Positions 33,301 to 45,300 of a stretch of DNA of 64,000 nt are shown piece by piece. How positions within the stretch are numbered: the first letter of the stretch is position 1; every line of letters starts with the position of its first letter. The position numbers and the translations under genes were made by a program. Source of the stretch: Rugalucina vietnamica (taxonomy: Eukaryota > Mollusca > Bivalvia > Lucinida > Lucinidae). The notes under the pieces were generated by a model. It saw only the letters and a program-made list of their open reading frames with translations. It was not told the DNA's origin and did no database searches. Location: contig OZ024876.1 of the NCBI GenBank assembly GCA_964017185.1, positions 35,441,278 through 35,505,277 of the forward strand. Reading direction: 5' to 3'.

Positions 33301-36300
33301 CAGGCCAATTTTCATGAAACTTGGTATGTAGCATTTGGGACTCCAGCCCATCATAGTTTGTTGAAATGATGACCCTATGACGACCTTGACCTATTTTACG
33401 ACAAGGTCAATTTTGGAAACATAGGCTTTCACATGGGAAAAGGCGAAAATAAACTGTTGCAGCCTGAGACCTGAAAGTTGCTAGATGCAGACAACTAATG
33501 GAGTCATTGAAGGTAAGTAATTAATGAAGTCCAAGGTCATGTCTTGACCTTGGCCCAAGGTCATTTAAATATCAAAATTAAAATTATGGTTTTCTCAGAA
33601 ATCACTGGGTTTGGAAACTATTGCAGCCTGAGACCTGCAACTTTGCAGATGCAGACAACTTATGAAGACAATAAAGGTGTGTGAGTATTCAAGGTCAATG
33701 TCATTTCATTATGACTTAATACTCCAAGATCAGGCTTCAGGTGAGCGTTCTCAGGACCAATGGTCCTCTGGTTACACTATATGGAGGAAATAGTCAAAAC
33801 TTTTAATAGTTGTAGGTTCAGAATACATTGGGCTTTTGCCCTAATCATGAAATACCACCACCAGAACCTTTGATACATTGTTATGGTATTTTGAAAACGA
33901 GGCATAAAACCCCTAAGAATGTCACTGATTCTTGGAAAATGGACAGAATATTGAAGATTCTGAAAAAAGAAAATGGCCCAAGGGCTTCATCTGCCCCTGC
34001 ACTGGAGTTAAATACCATAATATTCAAACATGTTTATTGGTATATGCAGCAGATCTCAGGTGAGCGTTTACAGGACCATTGGTCCTCTGGTTGTAGGCTT
34101 AAGCTACCAAAGATCAAATTTTGTTGCACTGAAATAGTTGGGTTTGCAGGTGATCATCAACTCAGTAAATAATGATCATTTTTACATTTCACATTGAAAT
34201 TGAAAATTAAGAAAAGTAGTAACCGCGAAGCTGACCAGCGCCTTTGTTTTTGCCGCAGGGTTAGTACAATGTCTCAACTTTCTAAATCCAAAATTTGCAG
34301 CCTGTAGCCATCATCTGTGGCTGCACAGCCTGATTTATATCAGACCTGGTCGGCTCATTTGAGCCACCCCATGGGAAAACCAACAATCTGCATAGGCGAA
34401 AACAAAGGCGCAGATCAGCTTCGCGGTAACCGCGAAGCTGATCAGCGGCTTTGTTTTCGCTACTCAGATAGTACAATTCCTCCTCTACTTAACTCCAAAA
34501 TTTCAAGCTTCTAGCCTGCTTCTGTGCTTGTACAGGCCGGTTTGTGTCAGACCTGTTCGGAAACCACATTGTTGGTTTTCCCACGAGGCGGCGCATTTGT
34601 TTTCTCTTTTTTGTGTTTAACAGGTACAGAAAGAACTAGAGAAAGCCCAAAGAGAAGAGAGAAAACTGAGAGAAGAGTTAGACAAACGGAAGAAGCAGGA
34701 AGACTGGAAGAAAAAACAGGTACTGTAAACCGTTGCATATTGTGTTTTGTTTTGACTTCAAGTTTTAGCTTACCTGAGCAGAAGGCTCACAAGATGAGCT
34801 TATAGGATGGTACTCGAGCTTGCGCCTGTGCATCCTGTGCAGCCCACTGGGCTAATTGCAATTACAGGGCTTTTATGTTTTGTGTGTAGCAATGTATTAG
34901 TACATGTACTCCTCTTTATAAATTTTGCCAACTATGCTCCTGGAGACCATACAGGCCACGCCCCGGGGGGCATCATTATCTTCTCTGAAACCATTTGCCC
35001 TATCCTGGGGACCATAAGCTTCCATATTCTTACAATGGAATAATGGAATAAAACAATATTAAAATATTTTTCTCTAAAACCATGAGCCCTAGAGCTTTTA
35101 TGTTTGGTTGTAGCAATGCATAGTAATCCTCTGTATAAATCCTGTCAATCATGCCCCTGGGGTTCATATGTGCAGGCCTTCAGGGTGTGATCATCTGACC
35201 TTTAAACTTATTATGAGCAAATCTTTCAGGTGAGCTTCAGGACTTTGGTTCTCTTGTATTTATTAAACCTTACAATCTTTGTAGTCTGGACAAACTATCA
35301 ATCAGCAAAAATGTGCTTTGGAAGTTTCAATAAAGCACCTGATATTTACCAACTGCATGCATATGCTAAAATCAAATTTTGTTTGTTTATTTGTATTGAG
35401 GCTTAACATCCCAGTCAACAATTTTTCAGTCCTGGCGGGACGGAGCCAACTCTTCCTGGGTTTCTGAAGGGAATTAATGTGTCTTGCTCAAGGACACAAT
35501 ATGGTGACTCCTGTTGGGATTGAACCCAGGACCTCTCGATTCGGAGTCCTATGCTCTACCACTACGCCACCGCACTCCCTAAAAACAAAATCAAGGCATA
35601 GAGCATCTGCTTAGTAACTGAGGAGCTGATCAGCACTTTTTGTTATGCTACACAGCATAAATGCAGACAGTAATGCAGATGCATTAGTTGTGTGCATCCC
35701 CACTTTTCAGGTCTCAGGCTGCAATAGTTTTCATAGAACAATTATTTTATGATTATAAATGACCTTTGTTTTATTGTAGGAAGAAATGAAGGCCCAGGTG
35801 GAACAACATCGTCGACAGAAACAGGAAGAGGAAGAGTTCTTGAAGCAGCAAGAGGCATTGTGGGAAGAAGAGGAAAGAGAGAGGAAGAAACAGATGTCAG
35901 CAAGGGAAATAACCAAGTTTAGACAGAGAGTAAGTTAGCTCACTTGATGATCAGGGTATGGATCCTCTACGACTTGGGCTTCTACAGGTCCTTCGGATGA
36001 GACTTAAATCAAGGGCAGTCTCCTTTGTTGTTGAGGGGCAGGTTAAACACAGAATCCACGGAATGCAATTAACCAATCCTTTATAACAGATTAAACTTAA
36101 ATGTTAATGATGTTAGAGATTTTGAACATTGAACTGCAAACTTACAGTCACTCTATGCCTATGTTTATCTTCTCAGGAGGAGAAAACCAGATATTTGCAT
36201 ATGCAAAAACAAAGGCGCAGATCAGCTGTGCAGTAACTGCACAGCTGATCAGCGCCTTTGTTTTTGCTACACATGTAGTACAATTTCTCTTCTACTTTTA

Positions 36301-39300
36301 TCGAAATTAACAAGCTTCTAGCTTTTTTCTTAGACTGTACAGGTCGGTTTGTGTTGAACCTGGTCAGAAACTCCGAAGACCGTTTTTCTTGAGACTCTGC
36401 TCATTTATGTTCTCAGGATGAGAGAGTGTTACAGACCAAGCTGGCCAAAGATAGAGCTAAACAAGAGGAACAGAAGGAAAAAGAGAAAAGATTGGAAAGA
36501 TTAAAACAACAGGTAATAATGATAGTAACAATGAAAATACATGCAGTATGATGTTGCCAGCTTGATCCATCACCTTTTTATTCATGTTTTACCTTTATCT
36601 CTATATTTTGATAGTAACTGTAATGAAAATAATAATTATAATCTCGACAGGACAGTTACATAGAATAACATATTTAGCTTCAAAATGACATAGACTAAAG
36701 ATAAGAGAGTATCTGATGTGTATTTGGCAAATTCGAGGATTATTGTGTTCCTTGTTTTGAAGGGAAATTGACATTGAAAGGTGTGTGCCTCTTAACCAAT
36801 AGACCACTATAGGTACTAAGGTCAAAAATATTTCTAAAAAAAGAATTTGAATGGCACAGAACTGCAGTTTCTCACCTTTCCGAATTGTATAAAAACTGTC
36901 TAGGCTGCTGTCTACTCTCAGTCTCATAGCAAATCAAAGAGGTGTCAACCGGTTCCCAGACTGCTTGTTAAAAAGCGGAAAGCAGTGAAGAACCCAACAA
37001 AGCCGGCCCTTTCCTCCTTGTCAAATACTCTCAACCTTTAAAGATTGTTAAATGATGGGGAGCTGTGTCCCCCACACCCCTGCTCCCTGTTTGTCTTGGA
37101 CCTTTTATTGTTGTTTAGGACATTTGCATTGAACATTATTTTGGTGAAAGCTTTGTAGAAACTTCAGGAAAATTTGAGTAAATCAAAGACATGTGCAAGT
37201 TTACTTTTATACACTAGGGTAATTTTTCACTCTATTTCAAATTTTCGGCACTAAGCCTTCATCAGGAAAGTAACTTTAAACTTCTGCAATTACCTAGTGA
37301 AATAGAGTGAAAAATCTGTTCCCTCCGGAATATTTATTTGAAAATATCTTTATTTTTATATTCATCAATTTCAGTCATTTCTTGATTAATAAAGGAAAAT
37401 GATTTGTTTCATGGTTGCTTCTCAATACAAAGGTACTGTCGCATAGCCCAGGGTTAGAAATAAGCAGTTGCACCCTTGCCCGTCACGGGTTAAATTTATT
37501 GGGGGCAACCTGGCCCCCAGGACAACTTGATATTTTAGTTTTTGACCTTATAATTCTTAGTGGAGCTAAAGTACAAAACAACAATGAAAATTGTATCACA
37601 TCTTTGAAGTTAAATCGTAATAATACACATGTAGATATATACATTGCACTTTAAAACTTATCTTCTCTTCTTACATACCATTGTAAAGCAAAATTGTTTA
37701 GGAATAAATTCTTGTTGACCATAACTTTGGTTTTAAATTCTTTGCTGGTTGCTAGGCAATTTAAGAACATGACTGAAAAATGGATACCTGTCCAACTTAA
37801 ATGGTTGCCATGGTAACATACATGTTAACACCTGATCGATTTACTACTGAAAGTTAAGACTTTGTATTAAACTTTATTTAGAATTATGTTCGGACTTCAT
37901 GGAACCAGGCAAACAGAAACTGCAGCCTTTTAAACTTTAAGGTTGGTTTTTGACAAGCAAAAATCACAAAATTAACATGGGAGTCAATGGGAGTGTCAAT
38001 GTTCTCAAAATTTCTGCGGCAATTAAACTAGTGCCATTTTAAACTTTGTTATTTTAAAATCTCCAAGTGACTTTTACATAATAGCCTTATATCTTACCCT
38101 TCATCTCACAAAATATCAGGTGGTAATGTTCCCCACTGTTACCACAGCAACCACAAACAGCAGACTAATGCTCTATTTTGGGTAGTGTTCTAAAATTGCT
38201 TAACAACCAATTCCTTTTTCATCATAAATGCGACAAATATTTTAACTTTGTTTGGAAATGTTTCCCCTACATGTTGGCATGTAATACGATAATTTTTAAG
38301 TAATATGTACTATTTAATATTGTTTTGAAGACAAAAAATTGAGTAAAAAATCTTGCATTTTTCGACTTTGGGAACTCATTTATGGCCACTGAGTGTATAT
38401 ATAGTAAATGGCCACTGAGTGTATATATAGTAAAAACTACAAGACATTTGCTAGGGGCAAGTTCAAAACTTAGGGGGCAAGTTCAGTTTAATTTCAGATT
38501 GTCCGCTGGACCAATTGTTTCCTGGATCTTATTTCTAACACTGAATTAGCCTTTCTATTGGAAGTCAGTCATGGCCGACCGTGTTTACAGTTGCTGAACT
38601 ATGCAATCGCAAAGCCTCCAATAGAATAGAATGTGCCCTGTAAACCAGAGACTAGCCTATAATTTGTTGATACTGCTATATTTAGGTAGATGTTGCTATA
38701 TTGAAGGTGATATTGCTATATTGAAGTTGATATTGCTATATTTTATAATGTTATTAATCAAGTTATTTCGTATTGGACCAGTTACAGGTCTTAGGTTAGC
38801 TGTATTGGACGGAGGCCGAGGTCCTATACAGCTGACCGAGGACCTGTAACTGGTCCAATACGAAATAACTTGATTAATGAGATTTTTATTAATTAACTGT
38901 CAAAAGTTCATATCGGTCCATATCATCCTCCATCACATCAAACCTATCTTCGCCATTCTTAGCGCCAATGTCTGACATTCTTTTCAGAGATGTTGACATT
39001 TTTTTTGTTTGTTCACTATTACTGATCGGCTGAAACGCCGCCATTGCTTTTTCTCTCAACTCATTCAACGCGGCACTTGACCTTGCACGTGAATTTTGAC
39101 CAATCAGATGTAGGGATTTCCATATAGATAGCAGGTCAATCCGTATAGATACGAGGTCAACCGTATTAGTGCGAGGTCAGCTGTATTAGGTCGAGGTGAA
39201 ATCCAGTATATACTATACGAAAAAAGAAATGTCACCAGTATCACTCAGACCAAATTCTCCGTATAAGTACTATATACTAATAAGTTAATTAATAAAAGGT

Positions 39301-42300
39301 GATATTGCTATATTTAGGTTGATATAGAGGTAGAGAGGGACCCTAACAGATTGTTACAACCAACAGCAGGCTGGAGAAATCGTGCCAGAGATAAAACAAC
39401 CAGTGGTGGTCAGGTTCTGCACTTACCTCATAGGTAAAGGAAATGTCATGAAGCATCAGGAAAACATATCTGTGCAATGTTTACCCCCTTTAATCCCATT
39501 TTTATATAGTAAAACTAGGGTATGCAGGGGTATACCTATTGTTCTTATTTTTGCTACAAAACATAGATTTTGGGTACTCGTTAGAACTGCCTCAGTGAGG
39601 CGGTACTAACTTGTACCCACAATCAATGTTTTGAGCAAAAATAAGAAAAACATCAAAAATTTTCTGCTGAAAATTTCTCAATTTTTACAACTTCAGAAAA
39701 ATCTGTATATTTCATAATGGAATCTTTCTCTTGCTTTCTAACTAGTTGAAACATAAGCCAATCTGCTCAGCTTTTCAAGATAGTCTATAGCTCACCTGAG
39801 CTTAAGGACTTATAGCCGGTCACTGTATATACATAATTGAAGATTTACCTGTATAAAAAGCATTGTTTATTTTGTCAACATGCTACATTCTTTAGCATGC
39901 TTTATCATGGGACTATTGAATATGTTGCAAATACATGGATTTGTGTATACATGATTGTGGAATGAGTGGTCAGCTCAGAGCAAGTGAGTCATTTTTCAGT
40001 TACTTCCGGGTTGAAATCGTCGGACCCATTTTTCTTAGCTTTTTGAAAACAATAAGACAGATTTTTCGATGTAGTCATTGACTTCAATCATATAAGAACC
40101 TGAAACAAAAGGCATGTCATTTTTCAGCAAACAGTAAGCGCACACGATCCGCCCCAAGTTACCCACTTTCAGAATTTTCCAGAAAAACATGTTTACACTA
40201 ACTTTTCCCAGAGAAATCCATTTCCATGACCCCAAAATAACTTTTAATTTGTCAGATTATGTATTCTAGACATTTAGGCTTTGCCTAATTTTTATTCAAA
40301 TGCATTCCATTTTCCAGGAAATGGGTCCCACAAAAACCAGTTACATTTCCAATTTTACACCAAGCTATATAAAATTTTAAAATAATAACTATAGTGACTC
40401 ATTCCTAGTATCAGTGACGTCTATTAGCAATAAATACACATCATCATTTGATTAACAGATTCAAGAAAACAGTAGATTTCTGTTTTACATACCCCACCCA
40501 CTCATGTCAATATTGATAAATCCTTAAGGCTCATAGTTTAGCTTATAGGATTGGCAGGTACCCGGCATCCTTCCGTTGGTTGACTCTGGAACTGAGAAGA
40601 CAAATTGCTTTCATATTACGTATGTGGCATCTACAGGTGATTGTAATGAATAATTGGCCGCTAAGAGCGCTGTTTCTTAATTGGCCGAGGGGTTAAGAGC
40701 GCTGTTTCTTAATCACTCGATCATCTCACCGCTGTGTCTGATGCAGGTTCCAGCCCCGCACTGGCCACATGTGAGACAAGCCAAGTTCTGCTTGTGTGTG
40801 TGCCAGGTGTTTTTTCTCGGGGGTTCTCCCATTTTCGCCTACCTATTTTTCGCCCACCTACTGATTGGCCGGTCTCATATGAGCTGAAATAATCTTGAAA
40901 GGGAAAAAAAATGAATAATTGTGTGTGTTTTTTAGCTCACCTGAGCCGAAAGCTCACAGGTGAGCTTATAGTATACCCATGCTCCGTCGTCCGTCCATCC
41001 GTCGTCCGTCGTTCACAATTTCACAGATCTTCTCCTCTGAAACCGCTTGGCCAATCAAAGCCAAACTTGGTGTGGAGCATCCTTAGGAAGGGGGAACGAA
41101 AGTTAATATAAATGGTCTAGGTCACATGACCAAGATGGCCACCATGGCTATAAATAGCAAAAACCTTTAAAAATCTTCTTCTCCAGAACCAGTGGGCCGA
41201 TTTCCATGAAACTTGGTATGTAGCATTGGGGACGCGGGCCCATCATAGTTTATATAAATCATGACCCTAGGATGACCTTGACCTATTTAACGGCAAGGTC
41301 AACTTAGGTCTTCAATGCATTTGAATGGGAAAAAATGGTAAATTGCTATTTAATGGGTAAAACTTACTGGGAATAGGCAAATGGACATAGCTAGGCAGAT
41401 TAAGTCAATTTTCAATAAAAATCGTGCATTTAGTGAAACAAGCATGAAATTTGGCATGTAGGCTCAGAATGCCCAACTGTTTTGAAAAATATCGTTGTCC
41501 AGCCAAAAATTCAAAATGGCCGACAAAATGGCAGCCATTTTCAAAATGGCCGCCCTGAAATACTACAGATCATAGTTTGCTATCTAAAACTTCATTGCAT
41601 TGACTGATTTTCAGGTTTTTGGTGTCAATGACCATGTTTAAGAGCCCATTGAATCTAAATTTCCACTTAATATTCAAAATGGCGGACAAAATGGCGGAAA
41701 TTTTCAAAATGGCCGCCACTGAAGGCTTGAATTACAATTTTTTATCTTACATTTCACTGCATTGACCGATTTTGATGCTTTTGGTGTCTAAATGTATGTA
41801 AATGAACCAATAGAATATGAATATACACATAGTTTTCTTGGTTTTATCATTTGCCATGACATATTTGTCAAATGTAAAGCAAAAACCTCATCCTTTAATG
41901 AGCAAAATGCAGTTTATATGTAGCCGTCTGACAAAATATAATGATTTTAGTTGCCCTTTATTTTGTATGAAGTTGATATGAATATGTCAGGTGATAATAT
42001 TTAATGATTATCTCATTGCATTTTATGTGTTTAGCAATTTTCACCATTAAAATCAACTGACAATTCACCATTTTGATTGTAAAACGGGACCGTTGTATAA
42101 ATGAGATTGTTATTTTTGCGCCTTATCTTGTGTAACGAGAGTGAAATTCCTTTTTTTAAAAACTTCACTACATTGACTGATTTGTTACGTTTTCGGTGTC
42201 AATGTCCATGATTACGAACCCATTGAATCTAAATGTTTACTTAATATTGATGATTTCGGACAAAATGGCGACCATTTTCAAAATTGACGCCACTGAAGAC

Positions 42301-45300
42301 TTGAATGACAGTTTTGCATCTTACATTTCACTGTGTAAATGAACATATAGAATATAAATATTCACATAGTTTTCTTGTATTTATCATTGGTCATGGCATA
42401 CATGGCAATATAAAAACATCAGCCTTTAATGTGCAAAATGCACTTTATATGGAGCCGTCTGATGAACATAATGATTTTCGTTGCATTTATTTTTGTATGA
42501 ATTTGATATGAACATGTCAGGTGATTATATTTAATGACTATCTTTTTTTATTTTTTAGCAATTAACACTATTAAAAATCAAAATGGTGGCCATCTTTTAT
42601 CCATACAGGTACTTTCCCTAATAAATTGTAATTCACTGTTTTGATTGTAAAATGGGACCGTTGTATAAATGAGATTAATATTTTTTGCGCTAATCTTGTG
42701 AAAGGAGAGTGAAGTCAGTCCTTCTTTTAAAATAAATGCACCATAAATGTCTGTAATTTACAATTATTGTATGGATTTATGATCACTTGAAATGCTATCT
42801 GTAAGACAGGTGTAAGTATCAGTGCCATTTTTGTGGTAGTTGCGTGCATTGGATACACAATAAATGTAATGGAATGAAGGGGCTTCAAGGGCACAATGTG
42901 CCCTTGCCCTGATTTCAACTGTGCTTCATGCTTGGGCTTAGCTAGTCCTATGGATGTAACAGACAAAATGGAAGTGTAGTTTGGTGATGAAAAGAAACAG
43001 AGGGAGAAGACCCATCAAGAAGCATCTAAAGAAGTTATGACGACTTGGATGGCGTCGAGGACCAATATGTCTAATAATGTGGAACATGTCACATAATTTT
43101 GCTATTTAGGGGTTTGGTCTCTGGTGATGGCTGTGAACTACTTTAACCCGATAGCGGGTATAGTCAACCTGCGTGAGAAGTGTCGTATTTCATGCTTCAG
43201 ACACTTGGACAATGCCTGTGACTACTCTGAACCATATTCAATGCCATGGCAAGCAATGGTCCATTTGATTTGTAATGCTTAACAAAATGATGAAGCTAGC
43301 TCTTTCTCTCAAAGCTTTCAACTCTCGTACTTTGCACACTAACAGAATGAGATGATTTGTGTATGTCGTGTGTAGCGATGGAAAGATTGCCCAAGTACGC
43401 AAACTGCACAGAAGAGACAATGCAGGCAGGCCAAAGAAAACACTTGGGATGAATTATTTCGAGATGGCAGAAAGAAACTTGGAATTGATTTAACCACCCT
43501 GAAAACTGGTCTGAACAGACGAGGGCATTTGCAGGGAAGACTTGTCAACCCTCAGATGAGGAAAATGGACTATAAACTGGATATAATGATAGTATGATGA
43601 TAAAATTAGACTCATGTTTTCAGACCTTTTCTAACCATATTCATGTTAGATGTATCAAATTTCTGTCATATCTAACAGTGATGTCACCACTGTGCCCTGC
43701 TTGTGTATAGACAGACATTCTTTTTCTCTACACCTACAGAATGTAATGGCAGAAAGTTGATACATCTAACCTGAATATGATTAGAAAGGCCTGAAAACCA
43801 CAGTCAAATTCATCATCATAACATCATTAAATCCAGTTTATAGTCCATTTTCCTCTACTGAGGGTTGAACTTTTTTGCCAAGTCTTCCTCGCAAATGCCG
43901 TTCAGACCGGTTTTGAGGGTAGCTAAATCCATTCCAAGTTTCTTTCTGCTATCTTGCAATACTTCATCCCAAGTTTTCTTTGGGGTGCATTATCTCTTTA
44001 GTGCAATTTGCGTACTTAAGCAATCTTTCCATCGCAACAACCGTGCAAAGTGCAGCATCCAAAGTTTGGATGTCAAGCTTTTAGAGAAAAAGCTAGCTTT
44101 ATCATTTTCTTTGACATTACAAATCAAATGGACCACTGCCCTGCCATAACACCGGAGATGGTTTAGCGTAGTAACAGGCATGGCACAAGTCTCTGCAGCA
44201 TAAAACAACACTTCTCATACAGGTTGATTACACCTGCTATCGGGTCAGATGCGACAGTTTACAAGGGGATGCAGTTGGCGGGACTTTCCTTAAACTGATT
44301 TCCAGCGTGTAACAGCAGCCAGTTCACAGCCACCACAAGAGACCATATCCCTAAATAGCAAAACTATGTGACCCGTTCCACCATATTGGACATACTGGTC
44401 CTCGACGTCAACTTAGTCTGCAGGACTTCAATAGACGCTTCTTGATGGGTGTTCTCCCTCTGTTTCTTTTCATCACCAAACTCCACCTCCATTTTGCCTG
44501 TTCCATCCATCAGACTAGCTAAGCCCAAGCATGAAGCACAGTTGAAATCAGAGCAAGGACACACTGTGCCCTTCATGTCATTACATTTATTGTGTATCCA
44601 ATACACGCATCTACCACAAAAATGGAACTGATACCTATACCTGTATTACAGACACCATTTCAAGTGACCATAAATCCATATATTCCATACAATAAATGTC
44701 AAGTACAAAGGGTGGCATGGGCATTTATGGTGCATTAATTTAAAACGAAGGAATTATTCCACTCGTGTTACACAAGATAAGGTGCAAAAATAACAATCCC
44801 ATTGATACAATGGTCCCATTTTACAATCAAAATGGTGAATTGCCAGTTTTAAAGGAAAGTACCTGTATGGACAAAACATGGCAACCATTTTGATTTTAAT
44901 GGTGTAAATTGCTAAACACATTAAATGCAAAGAGATAATAATTAAATGTAATCACCTGACATATTCATATCCACTTTATACAAAAATAAAGGCAAATATA
45001 ATCATTATATTTTATCAGATGGCTGCATACAAAATGCAATTTGCACATTAAATGCTGACGTTTTTGCTTTACATTTGACAAATATGTCATGGCAAATAAT
45101 AAATACAAGAAAACCATGTGTATATTCATAATCTATAGGTTCATTTACATACATTTAGACACCAAAAGCTTCAAAATCGGTCAATGCAGTGAAATGTAAG
45201 ATGAAAAACTGTAATCCAAGCCTTCAACGGTGGCCATTTTGAAAATGGCCGCCATTTTGTCGGCCCTTATGAATATTAAGTAGAAATTTAGATTCAATGG

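Noticed and set aside
33828-34172. 114-codon plus-strand frame as a gene
   Set aside because: Runs across three repeat pieces (inverted-repeat partner, AGCTCACCTGAG fragment and unique intron), so the frame is accidental.
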